A stretch of DNA of 41,121 nt. Source: Bacillota bacterium (lineage in GTDB: Bacteria > Bacillota > Bacilli > Bacillales_A > Planococcaceae). The notes beneath the pieces are model-generated. The model ran no database searches. It was not told where the DNA came from and saw nothing but the letters and a program-made list of their open reading frames with translations. The position numbers were made by a program, and so were the translations under genes. Where the stretch lies: contig JAEXYZ010000017.1 in assembly GCA_023405135.1 (NCBI GenBank), positions 1 through 41,121 of the forward strand, written 5' to 3'. Shown piece by piece: positions 8,329 to 16,196 of this stretch. Every line of letters starts with the position of its first letter. Positions within the stretch are counted from its first letter, which is position 1.

Positions 8329-8357
8329 TTGACAGTCATTTTTCAATCCATTAATCT
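8329..8357 (+). promoter_or_regulatory. Promoter of the lyase-permease operon
   Basis: Consensus -35 TTGACA (8329-8334), 17-nt spacer and a weak -10 TAATCT (8352-8357). Transcription would start just before the palindrome at 8368, so a bound repressor would block it. Confidence 0.45.
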
Positions 8358-8367
8358 GATAAAAAAA

Positions 8368-8379
8368 GAAAACGTTTTC
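8368..8379. promoter_or_regulatory. LacI-type operator 1
   Basis: GAAAACGTTTTC is a perfect 12-bp palindrome with the central CG typical of LacI/CcpA-family operators. It lies at about +4 of the predicted operon start. It could also be a CcpA (cre) site. Confidence 0.65.
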
Positions 8380-8432
8380 CTAAATCTCTTGATAAGTAAT
8401 TTTGTTATTAAAGAGTTTTATTTTTAACTAGT

Positions 8433-8450
8433 TAGGAAATCGTTTTCCTA
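8433..8450. promoter_or_regulatory. LacI-type operator 2
   Basis: TAGGAAATCGTTTTCCTA is an 18-bp near-palindrome with the same GAAA-CG-TTTC core as operator 1. The centres are about 68 bp apart, close to 6.5 helical turns. It lies just upstream of the lyase ribosome site. Confidence 0.65.
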
Positions 8451-8471
8451 TTTAATAGGAGGTTTTAAATT

Positions 8472-9821
8472 ATGGGTTCATTTGTAATTGATTCAGAGCT
8501 TTATAAAGGAATTTATGTCTCGGAAGAAATGAGTAATGTTTTTTCAGATGCATCTTTGCTTCAAAAATGGTTGGATGCTGAAGCTGCACTAGCAAAAGCA
8601 GAAGCTGAAATTGGCTTGATTCCAAAAGAAGCTGCAATTGAAATTGTGAAAAAAGCAAAATATGAAAATTTAGATATGAAAACAATCCAGAAGGGGATAG
8701 TAGATACTTCTCACCCGCTGATTACACTTATCCGTGAACTTGAAAAACTATGTGATGGTGATGCTGGCGGTTATGTACACTGGGGGGCAACAACACAAGA
8801 TATCATGGATACTGCAGTGGTGTTGCAAATGAAAGACGCACAACAAATTCTTATTTCACAATTGGAAAAGTTTTTAACTACATGTCTATCATTGGCAGAA
8901 CAATATAAGGAAACAATTATGCCTGGACGTACCCACGGCCAGCATGCTTTACCTGTAACACTTGGATATAAAATTGCCATTTGGGCAGATGAAATAGGAC
9001 GCCATATAGAACGTCTAAAAGATGGTGAAAAACGTTATTTACTTGGTCAATTTGCCGGTGCTGCGGGTACATTAGCATCCATTAGTGAACATGGATTGCA
9101 AGTTCAACAGAAATATTGCCAGATTCTTGGCTTAGGTCAACCGACAATCACTTGGCACGTTGCACGAGATGGATTTGCAGAATTTGCTTCGATCGTGGCT
9201 ATGATTTCTGGAACAATCGGCAAAATTGCAAATGAAATTATCAACCTGCAACGCTCGGAACTAGGAGAAGTTGAAGAAGGGTTTGCTATGGGGAAAGTTG
9301 GAAGTAGCACTATGCCACATAAACGTAATCCGATGGTCTGTGAGTATGTTGTGGGCTTAACGCGTATTGTTCAACGAAATGCAAGTCTTGCTTTAGATGG
9401 GATGATTCAAGAACATGAACGTGATATGACTTTCTGGCTAACAGAGTGGTCTTATATCCCTCAAATCTGTATTTTAACAAGCGGGGGATTAGAACAAATG
9501 CAAGGTGTACTTGAAGGCATGATTGTTCACGAAGAAAATATGGAACGTAATTTAAATCTACTTCAGGGTCTAATTGTGTCTGAAAACTTAATGCTAAAAC
9601 TTGGGGAATTTGTTGGTCGTCAAGTAGCTCATGATTATGTTTATGAAATGTCAATGAAAGCGTTCGAATCGAAACGTCCTCTTGTAGATGTTGCTTTAGA
9701 GAACGAACAAATAACGAAACATTTAACAGCGGAGCAAGTACGCGAATATTTAAATCCTAAAAATTACATAGGAATATGTACAACATTTGTTGATCGAGTA
9801 CTTTCAAAATGGGGTAACTAA
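8472..9821 (+). CDS. Fumarase/aspartase superfamily lyase (adenylosuccinate lyase / PcaB-like)
   Basis: A 449-residue member of the superfamily that eliminates fumarate from succinyl compounds or catalyses cycloisomerisation. GRTHGQHALPVTLG carries the active-site His (about H155), and GSSTMPHKRNP (residues 277-287) is the fumarate lyase signature loop. A C-terminal AdSL_C-like segment (~370-449) follows. AGGAGG lies before the ATG. It is the first gene of an operon with a DASS-type permease 28 nt downstream, under a divergent LacI regulator. Housekeeping PurB would sit in a purine operon, so this is probably a catabolic lyase. Candidates include 3-carboxymuconate cycloisomerase-like or aminodicarboxylate lyases. 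The substrate is not determinable. Confidence 0.88.
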   Translation: MGSFVIDSELYKGIYVSEEMSNVFSDASLLQKWLDAEAALAKAEAEIGLIPKEAAIEIVKKAKYENLDMKTIQKGIVDTSHPLITLIRELEKLCDGDAGGYVHWGATTQDIMDTAVVLQMKDAQQILISQLEKFLTTCLSLAEQYKETIMPGRTHGQHALPVTLGYKIAIWADEIGRHIERLKDGEKRYLLGQFAGAAGTLASISEHGLQVQQKYCQILGLGQPTITWHVARDGFAEFASIVAMISGTIGKIANEIINLQRSELGEVEEGFAMGKVGSSTMPHKRNPMVCEYVVGLTRIVQRNASLALDGMIQEHERDMTFWLTEWSYIPQICILTSGGLEQMQGVLEGMIVHEENMERNLNLLQGLIVSENLMLKLGEFVGRQVAHDYVYEMSMKAFESKRPLVDVALENEQITKHLTAEQVREYLNPKNYIGICTTFVDRVLSKWGN

Positions 9822-9849
9822 TTCACTTTAGGGGAAGGGGATAAGATTT

Positions 9850-11124
9850 ATGACGGCAGCAACGATTACTTTATTGATATTACTATTGGCAGGGATTTTA
9901 TTTGTCACAGAAGTCATTCCTGTTGCGGCAACTGCTCTTTTGTCCGCATTTCTTTTATTTCTTTTTGGAATCATTGATGCAGACATGCTGTTTTCAGGGT
10001 TTACAAATAATATTGTTATTTTAATTACAGGGATGTTTGTAATTGGGGCAGCATTGTTTGAAACAGGTGCAGCAAAACGAATTAGTAGTTTGATTACGAA
10101 ATTTGCAAAAACTGAAAAACAATTATTACTCGCAATAATGATTATCGGAACTGGGTTATCTGCATTTTTATCAAATACTAGTACAACTGCAGTATTAATG
10201 CCCATTGTTATTTTAATTGCAGACCAATTAGGTTTTAATCGCGCGAAGCTGTTAATGCCTTTAGCTTATGCCACAGCTTTAGGCGGTTTGATTACGTTAG
10301 TTGGGACAAATAGTAATTTAGCCGTTCAAGGTGTAATGGAAAACGAAGGAATTGTTACATTTGGATTTTTTGAATTTGCAAAAGTTGGGATTCCACTAGC
10401 CATTATTGGAATTATTTATATGATGACGATTGGCTACAAGCTCATACCTAATCGAGAAAATGTGGCTGCCGATGTACAGGAAGAAAAAATCGAATTAGAA
10501 AATACTAAAAACGAAAGTACACTTAAGCAATTCGTTGCCATTGGTATTTTAATTGTTACTGTTATTTTTATGGTGTTCGAAAAACAAATTGGAATTCCAT
10601 TACATGTTGTTTCCATAATCGGTGCATTATTAATAGTGTTAACCCGTACGATGACGGAAAAGCAAGCCTATAAATCACTTGATATGTCGACTATTATTTT
10701 AGTAGCTGCTATGATGCCAATGGCTACTGCTTTATCAGAAACAGGAGCTGCACAAATTATTGCAGATACAGTCATTGGCTTTGCAGGTGAAAGTACTAGT
10801 CCATATCTTATCACCGCATTGTTATTTTTATTAACAACTTTCTTAACATCAATAATGTCCAATACGGCTGCTGCTGCATTAATGGCTCCTATTGGTTTAG
10901 TAATCGCTACAAGTATGGGTGCGGACCCACGAGCGATTTTAATGGCGGTTTGTGTTGGTGCTTCTGCTGCCTATGCTTCACCAATTGGAACACCTCCAAA
11001 TACAATGATATATGCTCCAGGTAATTATAGATTTATGGACTACATTAAATGTGGTATCCCTTTCATTATTATTCAACTCATTGTATGTGTTATATTAGTT
11101 CCGCTTTTCTGGCCATTCTACTGA
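9850..11124 (+). CDS. SLC13/DASS family anion permease
   Basis: A 424-residue, 10-12 helix permease of the ion-transporter superfamily (SLC13/DASS, CitMHS/ArsB-like). Two repeated hairpin motifs are visible: SNTSTTAVLMPIV (~100-115) and SNTAAAALMAPIGL (~337-350). Each is followed by a G.N/PPN region (GTNSNLAVQG; GTPPNTMIYAPG). These are the family's substrate and sodium-binding SNT motifs. Relatives import di- and tricarboxylates with Na+. It lies 28 nt after the lyase gene with its own AAGGGG site and is followed by a strong terminator, so it is the uptake partner of the lyase. Confidence 0.9.
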   Translation: MTAATITLLILLLAGILFVTEVIPVAATALLSAFLLFLFGIIDADMLFSGFTNNIVILITGMFVIGAALFETGAAKRISSLITKFAKTEKQLLLAIMIIGTGLSAFLSNTSTTAVLMPIVILIADQLGFNRAKLLMPLAYATALGGLITLVGTNSNLAVQGVMENEGIVTFGFFEFAKVGIPLAIIGIIYMMTIGYKLIPNRENVAADVQEEKIELENTKNESTLKQFVAIGILIVTVIFMVFEKQIGIPLHVVSIIGALLIVLTRTMTEKQAYKSLDMSTIILVAAMMPMATALSETGAAQIIADTVIGFAGESTSPYLITALLFLLTTFLTSIMSNTAAAALMAPIGLVIATSMGADPRAILMAVCVGASAAYASPIGTPPNTMIYAPGNYRFMDYIKCGIPFIIIQLIVCVILVPLFWPFY

Positions 11125-11146
11125 GTGCAGAAAATACTAACATTAG

Positions 11147-11182
11147 TAGTACAAACCAAGGATGGTTTGTACTATTATTTTT
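11147..11182 (+). terminator. Terminator of the lyase-permease operon
   Basis: A perfect 11-bp stem (11147-11157 with 11164-11174), 6-nt loop, then TTATTTTTT. The following 11183-11495 shows no gene. Confidence 0.92.
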
Positions 11183-11495
11183 TAGTAGAAATAAAGAAAG
11201 GTCGATCACCCTATGGAACCAGAGGTATATCTAATCTTCTTTAACAAAGTGAAAGTACCTAGAAAATGATAATATATAGACTATAGATGTATAAAAAGCA
11301 TCATTAAATTTTTGGGTTTTTCTGTTAACGCTTACTTTCTGAGGATACCTGAATACCTATGTGGGATTGATAATTCGTCTAAAATTACATTTTCATAGAA
11401 GTTCGTGTGCAGTGCTATATTATTTTTTGTCCATACTTATCTATTTGAATACTCTTTAGATTGCCAAATTCATAATATTGCATTTTTCTTTTTTG

Positions 11496-11524
11496 TTGAC
11501 ATTATACCCGTGTGGGTATATCAT
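11496..11524 (+). promoter_or_regulatory. cstR promoter with CstR operator in the spacer
   Basis: -35 TTGACA (11496-11501), 17-nt spacer and -10 TATCAT (11519-11524). The 18-bp inverted repeat TATACCC-GTGT-GGGTATA (11503-11520) fills the spacer, so repressor binding would directly exclude RNA polymerase. This is the CstR/CsoR type-2 operator form, implying autoregulation. Confidence 0.88.
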
Positions 11525-11563
11525 GAGGATATCAGCAAAAACTACTGATAAGGAGGGAGTACT

Positions 11564-11827
11564 TTGAATTCATATGACGATAAAGTTAAAAATCGTATTA
11601 AAAGAATAGAAGGTCAGCTTCGCGGTATAGTAAAAATGATGGATGAAGGAAAAGATTGTAAAGCCGTCATCACTCAACTTTCTGCTGTTCGTTCTGGCGT
11701 CGATCGTACTATAGGTTTAATTGTAAGTCAAAATCTACTTGAATGTATCCGGGAAGCAGAAGGTGACGAACAAGCTGTGAATCAATCTATTCAAGAAGCT
11801 GTGAATCTGTTTGTTAAAAGTCGTTAA
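11564..11827 (+). CDS. cstR: CstR-type persulfide-sensing repressor (CsoR/RcnR family)
   Basis: An 87-residue all-helical DUF156 repressor. C32 and C61 match the two conserved cysteines of the family. The residue at the copper-ligand His position of CsoR (four before the second Cys, H-x3-C) is Asn57, so this is the CstR type that senses persulfide/polysulfide by forming sulfur bridges rather than copper. The conserved R-x-EGQLRGI helix (residues 14-22) is present. The start is TTG with AAGGAGGGAG upstream. It heads a sulfur cluster arranged like B. subtilis yrkD-J, and its operator recurs at four places in the cluster. Confidence 0.93.
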   Translation: MNSYDDKVKNRIKRIEGQLRGIVKMMDEGKDCKAVITQLSAVRSGVDRTIGLIVSQNLLECIREAEGDEQAVNQSIQEAVNLFVKSR

Positions 11828-11857
11828 CTATTATCGACTTTTTATTTTAAATAAAAA

Positions 11858-11875
11858 TATACCCATACCGGTATA
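11858..11875. promoter_or_regulatory. CstR operator 2
   Basis: TATACCC-ATAC-CGGTATA has the same half-sites and 4-nt spacing as operator 1 with one mismatch. It overlaps the region just upstream of the AAGGAGGG site of the first rhodanese gene. Confidence 0.82.
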
Positions 11876-11889
11876 AGGAGGGAAGAGAA

Positions 11890-12237
11890 ATGGAAGTTTG
11901 GTTGCTAATTGTACTAGCAGTTATTTTTATTATTTGGCGTATGAAGCCAGTAAAAGGAACAAAAACAATCACAACGGCTACTCTAAAAGATATCTTAAAT
12001 GATAAAAATAAAGTTTTTGTGGATGTTCGAACACCAGGTGAATATAATTCACATAATATTCGTCAGTTCAAAAACATCCCTTTAGGATCCGATTTTACAA
12101 AACTTCCAAAAGACAAGGAAATTATCGTGATTTGTCAAAGTGGAATGCGCAGTACGCAAGCTTGTAAACAATTAAAGAAATTAGGATATGAAAACGTCAC
12201 AAATGTTCGTGGCGGCATGAGTGCATGGAGAGGATAG
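11890..12237 (+). CDS. Membrane-anchored single-domain rhodanese
   Basis: A 115-residue protein. One N-terminal membrane helix (residues ~3-17) is followed by a rhodanese domain (~27-115) with VDVRTPGEY and the active-site loop C82-QSGMRS. Rhodaneses carry sulfane sulfur as a cysteine persulfide, and anchoring would place this one on the membrane, probably with the domain inside the cell. AAGGAGGG lies before the ATG and a CstR operator overlaps its leader. The next rhodanese gene starts 10 nt after its stop, so the two are co-transcribed. Confidence 0.9.
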   Translation: MEVWLLIVLAVIFIIWRMKPVKGTKTITTATLKDILNDKNKVFVDVRTPGEYNSHNIRQFKNIPLGSDFTKLPKDKEIIVICQSGMRSTQACKQLKKLGYENVTNVRGGMSAWRG

Positions 12238-12247
12238 GTAAAATAAA

Positions 12248-12544
12248 ATGAAAGAAATTACAGCAAAAGAAGTTCAACAACGTTTAGAAAATGGTGAACT
12301 GTTAAATTTAATCGATGTTCGTGAGGTGGATGAAGTACAGGCAGGTCATATTCCCAGTATTACGCATATACCACTTAGATTACTTGAATTCCTTACGCAT
12401 GAACTTGATAAGAACAAGCCATATATTGTGATTTGTCGTTCTGGTGCTCGTAGCGGCAAGGCAACACAATATTTACAAGATCAAGGTTTTGATGTAACAA
12501 ATATGGTTGGTGGCATGCTTGCTTGGGAAGGGAAAGTAGATTGA
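12248..12544 (+). CDS. Cytosolic single-domain rhodanese
   Basis: A 98-residue rhodanese with the CH2A-like IDVREVDEVQAGHIP motif (~22-36) and active-site loop C63-RSGARS. There is no signal peptide or membrane segment. It starts 10 nt after the preceding rhodanese, and its ribosome site falls in that gene's end. It is a likely thiosulfate or persulfide sulfurtransferase in the sulfane-sulfur relay encoded by this cluster. Confidence 0.9.
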   Translation: MKEITAKEVQQRLENGELLNLIDVREVDEVQAGHIPSITHIPLRLLEFLTHELDKNKPYIVICRSGARSGKATQYLQDQGFDVTNMVGGMLAWEGKVD

Positions 12545-12561
12545 TTTTTTTTAAATAGAAT

Positions 12562-12579
12562 AATACCTATCGGGGTATA
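12562..12579. promoter_or_regulatory. CstR operator 3
   Basis: AATACCT-ATCG-GGGTATA lies between the second rhodanese and the TusA-rhodanese gene. The right half-site is perfect and the left has two changes. Confidence 0.75.
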
Positions 12580-12594
12580 ATGGAGGTCTTTACA

Positions 12595-13158
12595 ATGTCA
12601 TTAAAAGCAGATGTAAAACTAGATGCAAAAGGTCTTGCTTGCCCTATGCCAATCGTCAAAACAAAAAAAGCAATGAACGATGTAAATGAAGGTCAAATCT
12701 TAGAAGTGCAAGCTACAGACAAGGGTTCAGTTGCTGACTTAAAGGCATGGGCTGAAAGTACGGGTCACCAATATATTGGCACTACGGAAGAAGATGGTGT
12801 ATTACATCATTACATCCGTAAAAGTGGTGATGATATTGATTCAGAAAAGAATTTTAAAAATACGATTACAAATGAAGAAATAATCGACCGTGCTGCTAAT
12901 GGTGGAATTATTCTTGATGTTCGTGAAGAAGCTGAGTATGCATTTGGTCATATTGCCGGCTCGTTGTCTATTCCAATAGGTGAGTTAGAAGAGCGCCTAG
13001 AAGAATTAGATAGGGAGAAAGAAATCTATGTAATTTGTCGTACAGGAACACGCAGTGATTTAGCTGCACGTAAACTATCGGAAAAAGGATTCAAGAAAGT
13101 GTTTAACGTTTTACCAGGAATCAGTTATTGGCATGGGGATTTATCTAAAAAAATATAA
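12595..13158 (+). CDS. TusA-rhodanese fusion sulfurtransferase (YrkF/CstA-like)
   Basis: A 187-residue two-domain protein. The N-terminal TusA domain (~5-77) has LDAKGLACPMP with sulfur-carrying C16, and a rhodanese domain (~90-187) has ILDVREEAEY and C148-RTGTRS. It resembles B. subtilis YrkF and part of staphylococcal CstA, which pass persulfide sulfur between carriers. The frame opens at 12580, but ATG 12595 is chosen because GGAGG lies 8 nt upstream and the TusA domain then begins at its usual place. A CstR operator precedes it. Confidence 0.92.
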   Translation: MSLKADVKLDAKGLACPMPIVKTKKAMNDVNEGQILEVQATDKGSVADLKAWAESTGHQYIGTTEEDGVLHHYIRKSGDDIDSEKNFKNTITNEEIIDRAANGGIILDVREEAEYAFGHIAGSLSIPIGELEERLEELDREKEIYVICRTGTRSDLAARKLSEKGFKKVFNVLPGISYWHGDLSKKI

Positions 13159-13186
13159 AAATTAAATTAATTGGAGGAATTTTATT

Positions 13187-13582
13187 ATGTCTAACAAAGT
13201 AGCTATTATCGCGAGCAACGGTGGTTTATTTGACGCTTATAAGGTATTTAATATCGCAACGGCAGCAGCCGCAACTGAAAAAGAGGTAGCCATCTTTTTT
13301 ACTTTTGAAGGGCTGAACTTAATTCATAAACAAGCAATGCATCAGTTACCAATGCCAGCAGGTCGTGAACATTTTGCAGAAGGGTTTGCAAAAGCGAATG
13401 TACCAAGCATTCCACAACTAGTCGAAATGGCACAGGAAATGGGTGTGAAATTTATCGGATGTCAAATGACGATGGACGTAATGGGTTTAGCGAAAGAGGA
13501 TTTTATTGATGGTATTGAAGTTGGAGGCGCTGTAACATTCCTTGAATTTGCGAAAGATGCAGCACCAACTCTAACATTCTAA
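13187..13582 (+). CDS. DsrE/DsrF-like sulfur-carrier family protein (YrkE-like)
   Basis: A 131-residue DsrE-family protein (N-terminal VAIIASNGGLFDAYKVFNIA; alpha/beta fold). A single cysteine in IGCQMTMDVMGL (about C92) matches the conserved persulfide-carrying position of the DsrE2-like group. It is probably a sulfane-sulfur acceptor or donor working with TusA. GGAGG precedes the ATG, and the gene lies 28 nt after the TusA-rhodanese gene, so it is in the same transcript. A hairpin at 13601 separates it from the next gene. Confidence 0.87.
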   Translation: MSNKVAIIASNGGLFDAYKVFNIATAAAATEKEVAIFFTFEGLNLIHKQAMHQLPMPAGREHFAEGFAKANVPSIPQLVEMAQEMGVKFIGCQMTMDVMGLAKEDFIDGIEVGGAVTFLEFAKDAAPTLTF

Positions 13583-13600
13583 CTAGATAGTTTAGAAACT

Positions 13601-13625
13601 AGTGGAAGGGATATGCCCTTCCACT
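13601..13625 (+). repeat. Mid-operon hairpin
   Basis: AGTGGAAGGG (13601-13610) pairs perfectly with CCCTTCCACT (13616-13625) around ATATG. No T-run follows, so it is more likely an RNA-stability or partial-attenuation element than a full terminator. A CstR operator follows it. Confidence 0.65.
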
Positions 13626-13640
13626 TAAAAAACAATAATT

Positions 13641-13658
13641 AATACCTACGGGGGTAAT
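13641..13658. promoter_or_regulatory. CstR operator 4
   Basis: AATACCT-ACGG-GGGTAAT, a degenerate copy of the CstR inverted repeat, ends 5 nt before the ATG of the rhodanese-MBL gene. It overlaps that gene's ribosome site. Confidence 0.7.
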
Positions 13659-13663
13659 TTGAT

Positions 13664-14791
13664 ATGGCATTCATTAAAATGACAGCAGCACAAGTAGCGC
13701 GTAAAGTTATTGAAAATCAAAAGTTATTTATTTTAGATGTACGAAATCGTGATGCATATGAAGACTGGAAAATTGAAGGACATAACTTTGATTATTTAAA
13801 TGTTCCTTATTTTGATTTATTAGACGGTGTTGAAGAAATCTTAGCAAAACTTCCAACAGATAGAGATGTGTTAGTTGTTTGTGCAAAAGAAGGTTCTTCG
13901 CTAATGATCGCAGAAATGATTTCGGAAGAAGGACGAGATGTGTTCTATCTCGAAGGTGGTATGGATTCTTGGAGTTCATATCTTGAACCAATTAAAGTAG
14001 GGAACTTAACTGGAGGCGGTGAACTTTACCAATTTGTTCGTCTTGGGAAAGGTTGTCTTTCATATATGGTGATCTCAGAAGGAGAAGCTGCCATTGTTGA
14101 TGCAGTTCGTTTTACAGACGTTTTTATAAACTTCGCAAAAGAGAAAAATGTAGAAATTAAGTATGTTTTTGATACACATTTACACGCTGACCATATTTCA
14201 GGAGGACGTCAACTTGCACAAGCAACAGGGGCTGCTTATTACTTACCACCAAAAGATGCAGAAGAAGTAGTATTCGATTACACACCACTTGAAGATGGTT
14301 TAATAGTGAAAATTGGTGCTTCTCAAATTGAGGTGGATGCCCTTTACTCACCAGGACATACAATTGGTTCAACGTCATTTATCGTTGATAGAAAGTATTT
14401 ATTAACAGGGGATATTTTATTCATCGATTCAATTGGACGGCCAGACTTAGCAGGACTTGCAGAAGATTGGGTAGGTGATCTTCGAAAAACTCTATACCGC
14501 CGTTATCGTGAATTAACAGAAGACTTAATTGTTTTACCTGCACATTTTATGATCATCGATGAGCTGAATGAAGACGGAACAGTTGCAAAAAGTTTAGGTG
14601 ATCTATTTTTAGAAAATCATGGACTAAACATACACGATGAAGATGAATTTCGTCATATAGTAACAGATAATTTACCACCACAACCAAATTCGTATCAACA
14701 AATTCGTCAAGTAAACATGGGTAAAATCAACCCTAGCAATGATGAACAAACTGAAATGGAAATCGGTCCAAATCGATGCGCGGTACGGTAA
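13664..14791 (+). CDS. Rhodanese-metallo-beta-lactamase protein (YrkH/CstB-like persulfide dioxygenase)
   Basis: A 375-residue two-domain protein. An N-terminal rhodanese domain (~1-108) has C73 in VVCAKEGSS and EGGMDSW. An ETHE1/glyoxalase-II-type metallo-beta-lactamase domain (~115-345) has THLHADH (171-177), PGHT, LTGDILFID and PAHF as metal ligands. ETHE1-type enzymes use Fe(II) and O2 to oxidise low-molecular-weight persulfides to sulfite, and CstB couples this to thiosulfate formation. The domain order is rhodanese first, the reverse of staphylococcal CstB. An unusual C-terminal NRCAVR tail carries a Cys. The ribosome site (GGGGG) lies within the CstR operator. Confidence 0.9.
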   Translation: MAFIKMTAAQVARKVIENQKLFILDVRNRDAYEDWKIEGHNFDYLNVPYFDLLDGVEEILAKLPTDRDVLVVCAKEGSSLMIAEMISEEGRDVFYLEGGMDSWSSYLEPIKVGNLTGGGELYQFVRLGKGCLSYMVISEGEAAIVDAVRFTDVFINFAKEKNVEIKYVFDTHLHADHISGGRQLAQATGAAYYLPPKDAEEVVFDYTPLEDGLIVKIGASQIEVDALYSPGHTIGSTSFIVDRKYLLTGDILFIDSIGRPDLAGLAEDWVGDLRKTLYRRYRELTEDLIVLPAHFMIIDELNEDGTVAKSLGDLFLENHGLNIHDEDEFRHIVTDNLPPQPNSYQQIRQVNMGKINPSNDEQTEMEIGPNRCAVR

Positions 14792-14833
14792 ACATAAGTT
14801 TATGAATATTAACGTTATTATTACATGCAAATA

Positions 14834-14851
14834 AATACAATTAGGGGATAG
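14834..14851. promoter_or_regulatory. Possible degenerate CstR site
   Basis: AATACAA-TTAG-GGGATAG keeps the spacing and ATAC/GGG parts of the CstR repeat but has several mismatches. Position just upstream of the TusA gene is the main reason to list it. Confidence 0.25.
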
Positions 14852-14879
14852 TATGGATCCTTTAAAAGGAGAATTTAAA

Positions 14880-15107
14880 ATGGAATCTATAAAAATACTA
14901 GATGTAAAAGGAATGTCATGTCCAATGCCAATTGTACGAACAAAAAAAGAAATGGACACTTTACATTCAGGCGAAATTTTGGAAGTTCATGCTACCGATA
15001 GAGGATCTTTAGCGGATATGCCTGCTTGGGCAAACGCTGCGGGACATACGATTGTGGATCAAAAAGAAGAAGCAAATGTAATAAAGTTCTTCATTAAAAA
15101 AGCTTAA
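14880..15107 (+). CDS. TusA family sulfur carrier (YrkI-like)
   Basis: A 75-residue stand-alone TusA domain with LDVKGMSCPMPIVRTKKEMD; the persulfide-carrying Cys is at about residue 13. An in-frame ATG at 14853 would add nine residues, but 14880 is preferred because AAAAGGAG lies 8 nt upstream and TusA proteins normally begin here. It is closely similar to the TusA half of the fusion at 12595 (shared CPMPIV.TKK and ATD.GS.AD), suggesting duplication inside the cluster. It lies between the dioxygenase-like and exporter genes. Confidence 0.92.
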   Translation: MESIKILDVKGMSCPMPIVRTKKEMDTLHSGEILEVHATDRGSLADMPAWANAAGHTIVDQKEEANVIKFFIKKA

Positions 15108-15188
15108 AAGTAAGTTGTTTTTCGACTCACTTTTTCCACTGGGATTCAGTAGTAGCTGATACAGTCTATTTGAAAGAAGGAAAACAAC

Positions 15189-15965
15189 ATGGATATTTTC
15201 CATATGTTACTTTTGTTCGCAATCGGTTTTATCGGGTCTTTTCTTTCTGGAATGCTCGGAATTGGTGGTGCGATTGTAAAATACCCCATGCTGTTGATGA
15301 TTCCACCACTGTTTGGATTTCAGGCTCTAACTGCACATGAAGTTTCGGGTATTAGTGCTCTAGATGTTTTATTTGTATCCCTAGCAGGTGTTATAGGGTT
15401 TCGGAATGGGGGATATTTAAATAAATCGTTAATTATCACTATGGGTATATCCGTCTTAATTGGTACATTTATAGGTAGTTTCGGATCTCAACAATTATCG
15501 GAAGCTCAAATAAACATTGTATACGGGATTTTAGCATTACTAGCTGCAATTATGATGATTATTCCTAAAAAACAACTTGATGATATCCAATTTGATAAAG
15601 TGAGCTATAATAGGCCGCTTGCAGCTAGTTTAGCATTCATTGTTGGAATTGGTTCTGGTATCGTTGGGGCTGGTGGGGGATTTTTATTAATTCCAATTAT
15701 GTTATTAATTCTACGTATTCCTACACGAATGACAATTGCATCAAGCCTAGCAATTACGCTTATCTCATCTATAGCTGGATCACTCGGTAAAATAACAACA
15801 GATCAAGTGGAGTATCTTCCAGCTATTATTGTGATAATTGCTGGATTAATCGCAGCACCATTTGGTACTAAAGTTAGTAAAAAAATGAATACAAATCTAT
15901 TACAAGCTATTTTAGCTGTTTTAATTTTAGGTACAACACTAAAAATCTGGATAGATATTTTATAG
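15189..15965 (+). CDS. TauE/SafE family sulfite/organosulfonate exporter (YrkJ-like)
   Basis: A 258-residue membrane protein with about eight helices and the family's two related halves, each with a glycine-rich loop (GSFLSGMLGIGGAIVKYP near residue 15; GIGSGIVGAGGGFLLIP near 158). TauE/SafE proteins export sulfite or related anions. Here it would remove sulfite made by the persulfide dioxygenase. GAAGGA lies before the ATG. It is the last gene of the sulfur cluster, with no clear terminator behind it. 15966-16196 shows no gene. Confidence 0.9.
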   Translation: MDIFHMLLLFAIGFIGSFLSGMLGIGGAIVKYPMLLMIPPLFGFQALTAHEVSGISALDVLFVSLAGVIGFRNGGYLNKSLIITMGISVLIGTFIGSFGSQQLSEAQINIVYGILALLAAIMMIIPKKQLDDIQFDKVSYNRPLAASLAFIVGIGSGIVGAGGGFLLIPIMLLILRIPTRMTIASSLAITLISSIAGSLGKITTDQVEYLPAIIVIIAGLIAAPFGTKVSKKMNTNLLQAILAVLILGTTLKIWIDIL

Positions 15966-16196
15966 GTGATGCGTAACAACGAGACTTTTATTAAAAAGAA
16001 ATTAGGATTATTTTATTAAACAATTGAGTTCTTTTCCAGAGTAAAGGATCTATGCTTTTTTATATAAAAATTGTTAGACCCTGAAATGTTAAAAGCGTAT
16101 TAAGACAGTACTGAATATGATTTGAGGAAATTGTTGATACTTTTATTGTTAGTAAAAACTTTTAATCACCTTACCGGAATGGAGAGTTTCTAAAAC

